Counted from the first letter of the stretch, positions 11,799 to 27,250 are shown. The stretch: DNA of 64,000 nt from Xanthostigma xanthostigma (GCA_963575645.1 OY754472.1:25731401-25795400), one strand, 5' to 3'. The notes: generated by a model not told the origin, from the sequence alone. Program-made: numbers and translations.

Positions 11799-14700
11799 CT
11801 TTATTTTACAAAGGTAAGTCTATTTTCACTATACCATTCAGGTTTGGATCATTCTCTCATAAGAAAATGCAAACTGCATATTAACTATTATTTTAACGCA
11901 TACAAGCAGTTTTTACAAGCTTTATGACAATTAGGTGCAAATGAGTCCTTATAGGCAAAATTGCTTTATTTCATCAGGGTATGTCTATTTACACTATAAC
12001 ATTCAGGTTTGGATCATTCTCTCATAAGAAAATGCAAACTGCATATTAACCATTATTTTAACGCATACAAGCAGTTTTTACATGCTTTATGACAATTAGG
12101 GGCAAATGAGTCCTTATAGGCAAAATTGCTTTATTTCATGAAGGTAAGTCTATTTACACTATAAAATTCAGGTTTGGATCATTCTCTCATAAGAAAATGC
12201 AAACTGCATATTAACCATTATTTTAACGCATACAAGCAGTTTTTACATGCTTTATGACAATTAGGGGCAAATGAGCCCTTATAGGCAAAATTGCTTTATT
12301 TCATGAAGGTAAGTCTATTTACACTATAACATTCAGGTTTGGATCATTCTCTCATAAGAAAATGCAAACTTCATATTAACCATTATTTTAACGCTGACAA
12401 GCAGTTTTTACATGCTTTATGACAATTAGGGGCAAATGAGTCCTTATAGGCAAAATTGCTTTATTTCATGAAGGTAAGTCTATTTACACTATAACATTCA
12501 GGTTCGGATCATTCTCTCATAAGAAAATGCAAACTGCATATTAACCATTATTTTAACGCAGACAAGCAGATTTTACATGCTTCACGACAATTGCGTGCAA
12601 ATGAGTCCTTATAGGCAAAATTGCTTTTTTTTACAAAGGTAAGTCTTTTTACACTATAACATTCAGGTTTGGATCATTCTCTCATAAGAAAATACAAACT
12701 GCATATTAACCATTATTTAAACGCAGACAAGCAGTTTTTACATGCTTTACGACAATTTGGTGCAAATGAGTCTTTATAGGCAAAATTGCTTTATTTCATG
12801 AGTGTAAGTCTATTTACACTATAACATTCAGGCTTGGATCATTCTCTCATAAGAAAATGCAAACTGCATATTTACTATCATTTTCACACAGACAAGCAGT
12901 TTTTACATGCTTCACGACAATTGCGTGCAAATTAGTCCTTATAGGCAAAATTGCTTTATTTTACAAAGGTAAGTCTATTTAAACTATAACATTCAGGTTT
13001 GGATCATTCTCTCATAAGAAAATACAAACTGCATATTAACCATTATTTAAACGCAGACAAGCAGTTTTTACATGCTTTACGACAATTAGGTGCAAATGAG
13101 TCTTTATAGGCAAAATTGCTTTATTTCATGAGTTTAAGTCTATTTACACTATAACATTCAGGTTTGGATCATTAACTCATAAGAAAATGCAAACTGCATA
13201 TTAACTATTATTTTAACGCATACAAGCAGTTTTTACAAGCTTTATGACAATTAGGTGCAAATGAGTCCTTATAGGCAAAATTGCTTTATTTCATGAAGGT
13301 AAGTCTATTTTTACTATACATTCAGGTTTGGATCATTCTCTCATAAGAAAATGCAAACTGCATATTAACCATTATTTTAACGCATACAAGCAGTTTTTAC
13401 ATGCTTTATGACAATTAGGAGCAAATGAGTCCTTATAGGCAAAATTGCTTTATTTCATGAAGGTAAGTCTATTTACACTATAACATTCAGGTTTGGATCA
13501 TTCTCTCATAAGAAAATGCAAACTGCATATTAACCATTATTTTAACGCATACAAACAGTTTTTACATGCTTTATGACAATTAGAGGCAAATGAGTCCTTA
13601 TAGGCAAAATTGCTTTATTTCATGAAGGTAAGTCTATTTACACTATAACATTCAGGTTTAGATCATTCTCTCATAAGAAAATGCAAACTGCATATTAACC
13701 ATTATTTTAACGCATACAAGCAGTTTTTACATGCTTTATGACAATTAGGGACAAATGAGTCCTTATAGGCAAAATTGCTTTATTTCATGAAGGTAAGTCT
13801 ATTTACACTATAACATTCAGGTTTGGATCATTCTCTCATAAGAAAATGCAAACTGCATATGAACCATTATTTAAACGCAGACAAGCAGTTTTTACATGCT
13901 TCACGACAATTGCGTGCAAATGAGTCCTTATAGGCAAAATTGCTTTATTTTACAAAGGTAAGTCTATTTTCACTATACCATTCAGGTTTGGATCATTCTC
14001 TCATAAGAAAATGCAAACTGAATATTAACTATTATTTTAACGCATACAAGCAGTTTTTACAAGCTTTATGACAATTAGGTGCAAATGAGTCCTTATAGGC
14101 AAAATTGCTTTATTTCATCAGGGTATGTCTATTTACACTATAACATTCAGGTTTGGATCATTCTCTCATAAGAAAATGCAAACTGCATTATAACCATTAT
14201 TTTAACGCATACAAGCAGTTTTTACATGCTTTATGACAATTAGGGGCAATTGAGTCCTTATAGGCAAAATTGCTTTATTTCATGAAGGTAAGTCTATTTA
14301 CACTATAACATTCAGGTTTGGATCATTCTCTCATAAGAAAATGCAAACTTCATATTAACCATTATTTTAACGCTGACAAGCAGTTTTTACATGCTTTATG
14401 ACAATTAGGGGCAAATGAGTCCTTATAGGCAAAATTGCTTTATTTCATCAGAGTATGTCTACTTACACTATAACATTCAGGTTTGGATCATTCTCTCATA
14501 AGAAAATGTAAACTGCATATTAACCATTATTTTAACGCATACAAGCAGTTTTTACATGCTTTATGACAATTAGGGGCAAATGAGTCCTTATAGGCAAAAT
14601 TGCTTTCTTTCATGAAGGTAAGTCTATTTACACTATAACATTCAGGTTTGGATCATTCTCTCATAAGAAAATGCAAACTTCATATTAACCATTATTTTAA

Positions 14701-15675
14701 CGCTGACAAGCAGTTTTTACATGCTTTATGATAATTAGGGGCAAATGAGTCCTTATAGGCAAAATTGCTTTATTTCATGAAGGTAAGTCTATTTACACTA
14801 TAACATTCAGGTTTGGATCATTCTCTTATAAGAAAATGCAAACTGCATATTAACCATTATTTTAACGCAGACAAGCAGATTTTACATGCTTCACGACAAT
14901 TGCGTGCAAATGAGTCCTTATAGGCAAAATTGCTTTATTTCATGTGGGTTAAGTCTATTTACACTATAACATTCAGGTTTGGATCATCCTCTCATAAGAA
15001 AATGCAAACTGCATATTTACTATTATTTTCACGCAGACAAGCAGTTTTTACATGCTTCACAACAATTGCGTTCAAATGAGTCCTTATAGGCAAAATTGCT
15101 TTATTTTACAAAGGTAAGTCTATTTACACTATAACATTCAGGTTTGGATCATTCTCTCATAAGAAAATGCAAAATGCATATTTACCATTATTTTAACGCA
15201 GACAAGCAGTTTTTACATGCTTTATGACAGTTAGGGGCAAATGAGTCCTTATAGGCAAAATTGCTTTATTTCATGAAGGTAAGTCTATTTACACTATAAC
15301 ATTCATGTTTGGATCATTCTCTCATAAGAAAATGCAAACTGCATATTTACTATTATTTTCACGCAGACAAGCAGTTTTTACATGCTTCACGACAATTGCG
15401 TGCGAATGAGTCCTTATAGGCAAAATTGCTTTATTTTACAAAGGTAAGTCTATTTACACTATAACATTCAGGTTTGGATCAATCTCTCATAAGAAAGTGC
15501 AAGCTGCATATTAACTATTATTTTAACGCATACAAGCTGTTTTTACATGCTTTATGACAATTAGGTGCAAATGAGTCCTTATAGGCAAAATTGCTTTATT
15601 TTTATGAGGGTAAGTCTATTTTCACTATTACATTCAGGTCTGGATCATTCTCTCATAAGAAAATGCAAACTGCAT
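11665..15675. repeat. 4-kb block, copy 1
   Basis: Matches 23,243-27,250. The offset is 11,578 before a 3-bp deletion at about 23,338 and 11,575 after it, checked at ATAAAATTCA (12,161 and 23,736), GCGTGCGAATG (15,400 and 26,975) and GAAAGTGCAAGC (about 15,493 and 27,068). Monomers with TCCTTTAAGG, GCATTATAACC, TCGC-free CTTTCTTTCATG and CATGTGGG follow in the same order in both copies. It ends where the right copy moves to an ATTTACTATC monomer. Confidence 0.88.
11799..13540. repeat. 1,814-bp HOR unit, copy 2 (not quite complete)
   Basis: Direct neighbour of copy 1. It diverges at about 13,540, where CATACAAACAG replaces the TTTAAACGCAGAC monomer found near 11,727. Copy 2 is also part of the 4-kb block repeated 11,575 bp downstream. 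Confidence 0.83.
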
Positions 15676-16939
15676 ATTAACCATTATTTTAACGCATACA
15701 AGCAGTTTTTACATGCTTTATGACAATTAGAGGCAAATGAGTCCTTATAGGCAAAATTGCTTTATTTCATGAAGGTAAGTCTATTTTTACTATAACATTC
15801 AGGTTTGGATCATTCTCTCATAAGAAAATGCAAACAGCATATAAACCATTATTTTAACGCATACAAGCAGTTTTTACATGCTTTATGACAATTAGGGGCA
15901 AATGAGTCCTTATAGGCAAAATTGCTTTATTTCATGAAGGTAAGTCTATTTACACTATGACATTCAGGTTTGGATCATTCTCTCATAAGAAAATGCAAAC
16001 TTCATATTAACCATTATTTTAACTCTGACAAGCAGTTTTTACATGCTTTATGACAAATAGGGGCAAATGAGTCCTTATAGGCAAAATTGCTTTATTTCAT
16101 GAAGGTAAGTCTATTTACACTATAACATTCAGGTTTGGATCATTCTCTCATAAGAAAATGCAAACTGCATATTAACCATTATTTTAACGCAGACAAGCAG
16201 ATTTTACATGCTTCACGACAATTGCGTGCAAATAAGTCCTTATAGGCAAAATTGCTTTTTTTTACAAAGGTAAGTCTATTTACACTATAACATTCAGGTT
16301 TGGATCATTCTCTCATAAGAAAATGCAAGCTTCATATTAACCATTATTTTAACGCTGACAAGCAGTTTTTACATGCTTTATGACAATTAGGGGCAAATGA
16401 GTCCTTATAGGCAAAATTGCTTTATTTCATGAAGGTAAGTCTATTTACACTATAACATTCAGGTTTGGATCATTCTCTCATTAGAAAATGCAAACTGCAT
16501 ATTAACCATTATTTTAACGCAGACAAGCAGTTTTTACATGCTTTACGACAATTGCGTGCAAATGAGTCCTTATAGGTAAAATTGCTTTATTTTACAAAGG
16601 TAAGTCCATTTACACTATAACATTCAGGTTTGGATCATTTTCTCAAAAGATAATTCAAATTGATCATTTCTTATTATTTTCACGCAGACAAGCAGTTTTT
16701 ACATGCTTTATGACAAATAGGGGCAAATGAGTCCTTATAGGCAAAATTGCTTTATTTCATGAAGGTAAGTCTATTTACACTATAACATTCAGGTTTGGAT
16801 CATTCTCTCATAAGAAAATGCAAACTGCATATTAACCATTATTTTAACGCAGACAAGCAGATTTTACATGCTTCACGACAATTGCGTGCAAATGAGTCCT
16901 TATAGGCAAAATTGCTTTTTTTTACAAAGGTAAGTCTAT

Positions 16940-18919
16940 TTACACTATAACATTCAGGTTTGGATCATTCTCTCATAAGAAAATACAAACTGCATATTAA
17001 CCATTATTTAAACGCAGACAAGCAGTTTTTACATGCTTTACGACAATTAGGTGCAAATGAGTCTTTATACGCAAAATTGCTTTATTTCATGAGTGTAAGT
17101 CTATTTACACTATAACATTCAGGTTTGGATCATTCTCTCATAAGAAAATGCAAACTGCATATTTCCTATCATTTTCACACAGACAAGCAGTTTTTACATG
17201 CTTCACGACAATTGCGTGCAAATTAGTCCTTATAGGCAAAATTGCTTTATTTCATCAGGGTATGTCTATTTACACTATAACATTCAGGTTTGGATCATTC
17301 TCTCATAAGAAAATGCAAACTGCATATTAACCATTATTTTAACGCATACAAACAGTTTTTACATGCTTTATGACAATTAGAGGCAAATGAGTCCTTATAG
17401 GCAAAATTGCTTTATTTCATGAAGGTAAGTCTATTTTTACTATAACATTCAGGTTTGGATCATTCTCTCATAAGAAAATACAAACTGCATATTAACCATT
17501 ATTTAAACGCAGACAAGCAGTTTTTACATGCTTTACGACAATTAGGTGCAAATGAGTCTTTATACGCAAAATTGCTTTATTTCATGAGTGTAAGTCTATT
17601 TACACTATAACATTCAGGTTTGGATCATTCTCTCATAAGAAAATGCAAACTGCATATTAACCATTATTTAAACGCAGACAAGCAGTTTTTACATGCTTCA
17701 CGACAATTGCGTGCAAATTAGTCCTTATAGGCAAAATTGCTTTATTTCATCAGGGTATGTCTATTTGCACTATAACATTCAGGTTTGGATCATTTTCTCA
17801 TAAGAAAATGCAAACTGCACATTAACCATTATTTTAACGCATACAAACAGTTTTTACATGCTTTATGACAATTAGAGGCAAATGAGTCCTTATAGGCAAA
17901 CTTGCTTTATTTCATGAAGGTAAGTCTATTTTTACTATAACATTCAGGTTTGGATCATTCTCTCATAAGAAAATACAAACTGCATATTAACCATTATTTA
18001 AACGCAGACAAGCAGTTTTTGCATGCTTTACGACAATTAGGTGCAAATGAGTCTTTATAGGCAAAATTGCTTTATTTCATGAGTTGAAGTCTATTTACAC
18101 TATAACATTCAGGTTTGGATCATTCTCTCATAAGAAAATGCAAACTGCATATTAACTATTATTTTAACGCATACAAGCAGTTTTTACAAGCTTTATGACA
18201 ATTAGGTGCAAATGAGTCCTTATAGGCAAAATTGCTTTATTTCATCAGGGTATGTCTATTTACACTATAACATTCAGGTTTGGATCATTCTCTCATAAGA
18301 AAATGCAAACTGCATATTAACCATTATTTTAACGCATACAAGCAGTTTTTACATGCTTTATGACAATTAGAGGCAAATGAGTCCTTATAGGCAAAATTGC
18401 TTTATTTCATGAAGGTAAGTCTATTTACACTATAACATTCAGGTTTGGATCATTCTCTCATAAGAAAATGCAAACTGCATATTAACCATTATTTTAACGC
18501 AGACAAGCAGTTTTTACATGCTTCACGACAATTGCGTGCAAATGAGTCCTTATAGGCAAAATTGCTTTATTTCATGAAGGGAAGTCTATTTACACTATAA
18601 CATTCAGGTTTGGATCATTCTCTCATAAGAAAATGCAAACTTCATATTAACCATTATTTTAACGCTGACAAGCAGTTTTTACATGCTTTATGACAATTAG
18701 GGGCAAATGAGTCCTTATAGGCAAAATTGCTTTATTTCATGAAGGTAAGTCTATTTACACTATAACATTCAGGTTTGGATCATTCTCTCATAAGAAAATG
18801 CAAACTGCATATTAACCATTATTTTAACGCAGACAAGCAGATTTTACATGCTTCACGACAATTGCGTGCAAATAAGTCCTTATAGGCAAAATTGCTTTTT
18901 TTTACAAAGGTAAGTCTAT
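16940..18919. repeat. 12-monomer HOR unit (1,980 bp), copy 1
   Basis: Compared with the next unit the order of variants is the same: AAATACAAAC, TTTAAACGCAG, CACACAGAC, CATCAGGGTATG, CATACAAACAG, GAGTTGAAGTC, CAAGCTTTATG and AACTTCATATT. The start is set at the TTACACTAT that is duplicated in the later copies but single here. This copy has TTTCCTATC (near 17,162) where later copies have TTTACTATC. Confidence 0.85.
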
Positions 18920-20908
18920 TTACACTATTTACACTATAACATTCAGGTTTGGAACATTCTCTCATAAGAAAATACAAACTGCATATTAACCATTATTTAA
19001 ACGCAGACAAGCAGTTTTTACATGCTTTACGACAATTAGGTGCAAATGAGTCTTTATAGGCAAAATTGCTTTATTTCATGAAGGTAAGTCTATTTACACT
19101 ATAACATTCAGGTTTGGATCATTCTCTCATAAGAAAATGCAAACTGCATATTTACTATCATTTTCACACAGACAAGCAGTTTTTACATGCTTCACGACAA
19201 TTGCGTGCAAATTAGTCCTTATAGGCAAAATTGCTTTATTTCATCAGGGTATGTCTATTTACACTATAACATTCAGGTTTGGATCATTCTCTCATAAGAA
19301 AATGCAAACTGCATATTAACCATTATTTTAACGCATACAAACAGTTTTTACATGCTTTATGACAATTAGAGGCAAATGAGTCCTTATAGGCAATATTGCT
19401 TTATTTCATGAAGGTAAGTCTATTTTTACTATAACATTCAGGTTTGGATCATTCTCTCATAAGAAAATACAAACTGCATATTAACCATTATTTAAACGCA
19501 GACAAGCAGTTTTTACATGCTTTACGACAATTAGGTGCAAATGAGTCTTTATAGGCAAAATTGCTTTATTTCATGAGTGTAAGTCTATTTACACTATAAC
19601 ATTCAGGTTTGGATCATTCTCTCATAAGAAAATGCAAACTGCATATTAACCATTATTTAAACGCAGACAAGCAGTTTTTACATGCTTCACGACAATTGCG
19701 TGCAAATTAGTCCTTATAGGCAAAATTGCTTTATTTCATCAGGGTATGTCTATTTGCACTATAACATTCAGGTTTGGATCATTTTCTCATAAGAAAATGC
19801 AAACTGCACATTAACCATTATTTTAACGCATACAAACAGTTTTTACATGCTTTATGACAATTAGAGGCAAATGAGTCCTTATAGGCAAACTTGCTTTATT
19901 TCATGAAGGTAAGTCTATTTTTACTATAACATTCAGGTTTGGATCATTCTCTCATAAGAAAATACAAACTGCATATTAACCATTATTTAAACGCAGACAA
20001 GCAGTTTTTACATGCTTTACGACAATTAGGTGCAAATGAGTCTTTATAGGCAAAATTGCTTTATTTCATGAGTTGAAGTCTATTTACACTATAACATTCA
20101 GGTTTGGATCATTCTCTCATAAGAAAATGCAAACTGCATATTAACTATTATTTTAACGCATACAAGCAGTTTTTACAAGCTTTATGACAATTAGGTGCAA
20201 ATGAGTCCTTATAGGCAAAATTGCTTTATTTCATCAGGGTATGTCTATTTACACTATAACATTCAGGTTTGGATCATTCTCTCATAAGAAAATGCAAACT
20301 GCATATTAACCATTATTTTAACGCATACAAGCAGTTTTTACATGCTTTATGACAATTAGAGGCAAATGAGTCCTTATAGGCAAAATTGCTTTATTTCATG
20401 AAGGTAAGTCTATTTACACTATAACATTCAGGTTTGGATCATTCTCTCATAAGAAAATGCAAACTGCATATTAACCATTATTTTAACGCAGACAAGCAGT
20501 TTTTACATGCTTCACGACAATTGCGTGCAAATGAGTCCTTATAGGCAAAATTGCTTTATTTCATGAAGGTAAGTCTATTTACACTATAACATTCAGGTTT
20601 GGATCATTCTCTCATAAGAAAATGCAAACTTCATATTAACCATTATTTTAACGCTGACAAGCAGTTTTTACATGCTTTATGACAATTAGGGGCAAATGAG
20701 TCCTTATAGGCAAAATTGCTTTATTTCATGAAGGTAAGTCTATTTACACTATAACATTCAGGTTTGGATCATTCTCTCATAAGAAAATGCAAACTGCATA
20801 TTAACCATTATTTTAACGCAGACAAGCAGATTTTACATGCTTCACGACAATTGCGTGCAAATAAGTCCTTATAGGCAAAATTGCTTTTTTTTACAAAGGT
20901 AAGTCTAT
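18920..20908. repeat. 12-monomer HOR unit (1,989 bp), copy 2, with 9-bp duplication
   Basis: Same monomer order as copy 1 but opening with TTACACTAT twice (18,920-18,937), which accounts for 1,989 rather than 1,980 bp. Sites at 19,137 and 21,126 show the 1,989-bp offset to the next unit. A related run is found at about 8,040-9,500 (offset 10,239 to this unit), also with the 9-bp duplication at 8,681. Confidence 0.87.
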
Positions 20909-22567
20909 TTACACTATTTACACTATAACATTCAGGTTTGGAACATTCTCTCATAAGAAAATACAAACTGCATATTAACCATTATTTAAACGCAGACAAG
21001 CAGTTTTTACATGCTTTACGACAATTAGGTGCAAATGAGTCTTTATAGGCAAAATTGCTTTATTTCATGAAGGTAAGTCTATTTACACTATAACATTCAG
21101 GTTTGGATCATTCTCTCATAAGAAAATGCAAACTGCATATTTACTATCATTTTCACACAGACAAGCAGTTTTTACATGCTTCACGACAATTGCGTGCAAA
21201 TTAGTCCTTATAGGCAAAATTGCTTTATTTCATCAGGGTATGTCTATTTACACTATAACATTCAGGTTTGGATCATTCTCTCATAAGAAAATGCAAACTG
21301 CATATTAACCATTATTTTAACGCATACAAACAGTTTTTACATGCTTTATGACAATTAGAGGCAAATGAGTCCTTATAGGCAATATTGCTTTATTTCATGA
21401 AGGTAAGTCTATTTTTACTATAACATTCAGGTTTGGATCATTCTCTCATAAGAAAATACAAACTGCATATTAACCATTATTTAAACGCAGACAAGCAGTT
21501 TTTACATGCTTTACGACAATTAGGTGCAAATGAGTCTTTATAGGCAAAATTGCTTTATTTCATGAGTGTAAGTCTATTTACACTATAACATTCAGGTTTG
21601 GATCATTCTCCCATAAGAAAATGCAAACTGAATATTAACTATTATTTTAACGCATACAAGCAGTTTTTACAAGCTTTATGACAATTAGGTGCAAATGAGT
21701 CCTTATAGGCAAAATTGCTTTATTTCATCAGGGTATGTCTATTTACACTAAAACATTCAGGTTTGGATCATTCTCTCATAAGAAAATGCAAACTGCATAT
21801 TAACCATTATTTTAACGCATACAAACAGTTTTTACATGCTTTATGACAATTAGAGGCAAATGGGTCCTTATAGGCAAAATTGCTTTATTTCATGAAGGTA
21901 AGTCTATTTACACTATAACATTCAGGTTTAGATCATTTTCTCATAAGAAAATGCAAACTGCATATTAACCATTATTTTAACGCATACAAGCAGTTTTTAC
22001 ATGCTTTATGACAATTAGGGACAAATGAGTCCTTATAGGCAAAATTGCTTTATTTCATGAAGGTAAGTCTATTTACACTATAACATTCAAGTTTGGATCT
22101 TTCTCTCATAAGAAAATGCAAACTGCATATTAACCATTATTTAAACGCAGACAAGCAGTTTTTACATGCTTCACGACAATTGCGTGCAAATGAGTCCTTT
22201 AAGGCAAAATTGCTTTATTTTACAAAGGTAAGTCTATTTTCTCTATACCATTCAGGTTTGGATCATTCTCTCATAAGAAAATGCAAACTGCATATTAACT
22301 ATTATTTTAACGCATACAAGCAGTTTTTACAAGCTTTATGACAATTAGGGGCAAATGAGTCCTTATAGGCAAAATTGCTTTATTTCATGAAGGTAAGTCT
22401 ATTTACACTATAACATTCAGGTTTGGATCATTCTCTCATAAGAAAATGCAAACTGCATATTAACCATTATTTTAACGCAGACAAGCAGATTTTACATGCT
22501 TCACGACAATTGCGTGCAAATAAGTCCTTATAGGCAAAATTGCTTTTTTTTACAAAGGTAAGTCTAT
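20909..22567. repeat. HOR unit copy 3, shortened to 10 monomers (1,659 bp)
   Basis: Begins with the 9-bp duplication at 20,909-20,926; the next one comes 1,659 bp later, at 22,568. The first part follows copy 2. From about 21,600 it follows other M monomers (CTCCCATAAG, then TCCTTTAAGG) and rejoins the order near the end. Two monomers are missing net relative to copy 2. Confidence 0.83.
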
Positions 22568-23242
22568 TTACACTATTTACACTATAACATTCAGGTTTGG
22601 ATCATTCTCTCATAAGAAAATACAAACTGCATATTAACCATTATTTAAACGCAGACAAGCAGTTTTTACATGCTTTACGACAATTAGGTGCAAATGAGTC
22701 TTTATAGGCAAAATTGCTTTATTTCATGAAGGTAAGTCTATTTACACTATAACATTCAGGTTTGGATCATTCTCTCATAAGAAAATGCAAACTGCATATT
22801 TACTATCATTTTCACACAGACAAGCAGTTTTTACATGCTTCACGACAATTGCGTGCAAATTAGTCCTTATAGGCAAAATTGCTTTATTTCATCAGGGTAT
22901 GTCTATTTACACTATAACATTCAGGTTTGGATCATTCTCTCATAAGAAAATGCAAACTGCATATTAACCATTATTTTAACGCATACAAACAGTTTTTACA
23001 TGCTTTATGACAATTAGAGGCAAATGAGTCCTTATAGGCAATATTGCTTTATTTCATGAAGGTAAGTCTATTTTTACTATAACATTCAGGTTTGGATCAT
23101 TCTCTCATAAGAAAATACAAACTGCATATTAACCATTATTTAAACGCAGACAAGCAGTTTTTACATGCTTTACGACAATTAGGTGCAAATGAGTCTTTAT
23201 AGGCAAAATTGCTTTATTTCATGAGTGTAAGTCTATTTACAC

Positions 23243-26200
23243 TATAACATTCAGGTTTGGATCTTTCTCTCATAAGAAAATGCAAACTGCATATTAACCA
23301 TTATTTAAACGCAGACAAGCAGTTTTTACATGCTTCACAATTGCGTGCAAATGAGTCCTTTAAGGCAAAATTGCTTTATTTTACAAAGGTAAGTCTATTT
23401 TCACTATACCATTCAGGTTTGGATCATTCTCTCATAAGAAAATGCAAACTGCATATTAACTATTATTTTAACGCATACAAGCAGTTTTTACAAGCTTTAT
23501 GACAATTAGGTGCAAATGAGTCCTTATAGGCAAAATTGCTTTATTTCATCAGGGTATGTCTATTTACACTATAACATTCAGGTTTGGATCATTCTCTCAT
23601 AAGAAAATGCAAACTGCATATTAACCATTATTTTAACGCATACAAGCAGTTTTTACATGCTTTATGACAATTAGGGGCAAATGAGTCCTTATAGGCAAAA
23701 TTGCTTTATTTCATGAAGGTAAGTCTATTTACACTATAAAATTCAGGTTTGGATCATTCTCTCATAAGAAAATGCAAACTGCATATTAACCATTATTTTA
23801 ACGCATACAAGCAGTTTTTAAATGCTTTATGACAATTAGGGGCAAATGAGCCCTTATAGGCAAAATTGCTTTATTTCATGAAGGTAAGTCTATTTACACT
23901 ATAACATTCAGGTTTGGATCATTCTTTCATAAGAAAATGCAAACTTCATATTAACCATTATTTTAACGCTGACAAGCAGTTTTTACATGCTTTATGACAA
24001 TTAGGGGCAAATGAGTCCTTATAGGCAAAATTGCTTTATTTCATGAAGGTAAGTCTATTTACACTATAACATTCAGGTTCGGATCATTCTCTCATAAGAA
24101 AATGCAAACTGCATATTAACCATTATTTTAACGCAGACAAGCAGATTTTACATGCTTCACGACAATTGCGTGCAAATGAGTCCTTATAGGCAAAATTGCT
24201 TTTTTTTACAAAGGTAAGTCTATTTACACTATAACATTCAGGTTTGGATCATTCTCTCATAAGAAAATACAAACTGCATATTAACCATTATTTAAACGCA
24301 GACAAGCAGTTTTTACATGCTTTACGACAATTTGGTGCAAATGAGTCTTTATAGGCAAAATTGCTTTATTTCATGAGTGTAAGTCTATTTACACTATAAC
24401 ATTCAGGCTTGGATCATTCTCTCATAAGAAAATTCAAACTGCATATTTACTATCATTTTCACACAGACAAGCAGTTTTTACATGCTTCACGACAATTGCG
24501 TGCAAATTAGTCCTTATAGGCAAAATTGCTTTATTTTACAAAGGTAAGTCTATTTACACTATAACATTCAGGTTTGGATCATTCTCTCATAAGAAAATAC
24601 AAACTGCATATTAACCATTATTTAAACGCAGACAAGCAGTTTTTACATGCTTTACGACAATTAGGTGCAAATGAGTCTTTATAGGCAAAATTGCTTTATT
24701 TCATGAGTGTAAGTCTATTTACACTATAACATTCAGGTTTGGATCATTAACTCATAAGAAAATGCAAACTGCATATTAACTATTATTTTAACGCATACAA
24801 GCAGTTTTTACAAGCTTTATGACAATTAGGTGCAAATGAGTCCTTATAGGCAAAATTGCTTTATTTCATGAAGGTAAGTCTATTTTTACTATACATTCAG
24901 GTTTGGATCATTCTCTCATAAGAAAATGCAAACTGCATATTAACCATTATTTTAACGCATACAAGCAGTTTTTACATGCTTTATGACAATTAGGAGCAAA
25001 TGAGTCCTTATAGGCAAAATTGCTTTATTTCATGAAGGTAAGTCTATTTACACTATAACATTCAGGTTTGGATCATTCTCTCATAAGAAAATGCAAACTG
25101 CATATTAACCATTATTTTAACGCATACAAACAGTTTTTACATGCTTTATGACAATTAGAGGCAAATGAGTCCTTATAGGCAAAATTGCTTTATTTCATGA
25201 AGGTAAGTCTATTTACACTATAACATTCAGGTTTAGATCATTCTCTCATAAGAAAATGCAAACTGCATATTAACCATTATTTTAACGCATACAAGCAGTT
25301 TTTACATGCTTTATGACAATTAGGGACAAATGAGTCCTTATAGGCAAAATTGCTTTATTTCATGAAGGTAAGTCTATTTACACTATAACATTCAGGTTTG
25401 GATCATTCTCTCATAAGAAAATGCAAACTGCATATGAACCATTATTTAAACGCAGACAAGCAGTTTTTACATGCTTCACGACAATTGCGTGCAAATGAGT
25501 CCTTATAGGCAAAATTGCTTTATTTTACAAAGGTAAGTCTATTTTCACTATACCATTCAGGTTTGGATCATTCTCTCATAAGAAAATGCAAACTGAATAT
25601 TAACTATTATTTTAACGCATACAAGCAGTTTTTACAAGCTTTATGACAATTAGGTGCAAATGAGTCCTTATAGGCAAAATTGCTTTATTTCATCAGGGTA
25701 TGTCTATTTACACTATAACATTCAGGTTTGGATCATTCTCTCATAAGAAAATGCAAACTGCATTATAACCATTATTTTAACGCATACAAGCAGTTTTTAC
25801 ATGCTTTATGACAATTAGGGGCAATTGAGTCCTTATAGGCAAAATTGCTTTATTTCATGAAGGTAAGTCTATTTACACTATAACATTCAGGTTTGGATCA
25901 TTCTCTCATAAGAAAATGCAAACTTCATATTAACCATTATTTTAACGCTGACAAGCAGTTTTTACATGCTTTATGACAATTAGGGGCAAATGAGTCCTTA
26001 TAGGCAAAATTGCTTTATTTCATCAGAGTATGTCTATTTACACTATAACATTCAGGTTTGGATCATTCTCTCATAAGAAAATGTAAACTGCATATTAACC
26101 ATTATTTTAACGCATACAAGCAGTTTTTACATGCTTTATGACAATTAGGGGCAAATGAGTCCTTATAGGCAAAATTGCTTTCTTTCATGAAGGTAAGTCT

Positions 26201-27250
26201 ATTTACACTATAACATTCAGGTTTGGATCATTCTCTCATAAGAAAATGCAAACTTCATATTAACCATTATTTTAACGCTGACAAGCAGTTTTTACATGCT
26301 TTATGATAATTAGGGGCAAATGAGTCCTTATAGGCAAAATTGCTTTATTTCATGAAGGTAAGTCTATTTACACTATAACATTCAGGTTTGGATCATTCTC
26401 TCGTAAGAAAATGCAAACTGCATATTAACCATTATTTTAACGCAGACAAGCAGATTTTACATGCTTCACGACAATTGCGTGCAAATGAGTCCTTATAGGC
26501 AAAATTGCTTTATTTCATGTGGGTAAAGTCTATTTACACTATAACATTCAGGTTTGGATCATCCTCTCATAAGAAAATGCAAACTGCATATTTACTATTA
26601 TTTTCACGCAGACAAGCAGTTTTTACATGCTTCACAACAATTGCGTTCAAATGAGTCCTTATAGGCAAAATTGCTTTATTTTACAAAGGTAAGTCTATTT
26701 ACACTATAACATTCAGGTTTGGATCATTCTCTCATAAGAAAATGCAAAATGCATATTTACCATTATTTTAACGCAGACAAGCAGTTTTTACATGCTTTAT
26801 GACAGTTAGGGGCAAATGAGTCCTTATAGGCAAAATTGCTTTATTTCATGAAGGTAAGTCTATTTACACTATAACATTCAGGTTTGGATCATTCTCTCAT
26901 AAGAAAATGCAAACTGCATATTTACTATTATTTTCACGCAGACAAGCAGTTTTTACATGCTTCACGACAATTGCGTGCGAATGAGTCCTTATAAGCAAAA
27001 TTGCTTTATTTTACAAAGGTAAGTCTATTTACACTATAACATTCAGGTTTGGATCAATCTCTCATAAGAAAGTGCAAGCTGCATATTAACTATTATTTTA
27101 ACGCATACAAGCTGTTTTTACATGCTTTATGACAATTAGGTGCAAATGAGTCCTTATAGGCAAAATTGCTTTATTTTTATGAGGATAAGTCTATTTTCAC
27201 TATTACATTCAGGTTTAGATCATTCTCTCATAAGAAAATGCAAACTGCAT
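23243..27250. repeat. 4-kb block, copy 2
   Basis: See 11,665-15,675. It differs by the 3-bp deletion (CTTCACAATTGCG at about 23,335), CATTCTTTCATAAG near 23,925, AAATTCAAACTG near 24,430, CTCTCGTAAG near 26,400 and a few other single bases. The block lies directly after the 1,659-bp unit that starts at 20,909 and the M-type monomers that follow it. Confidence 0.87.
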
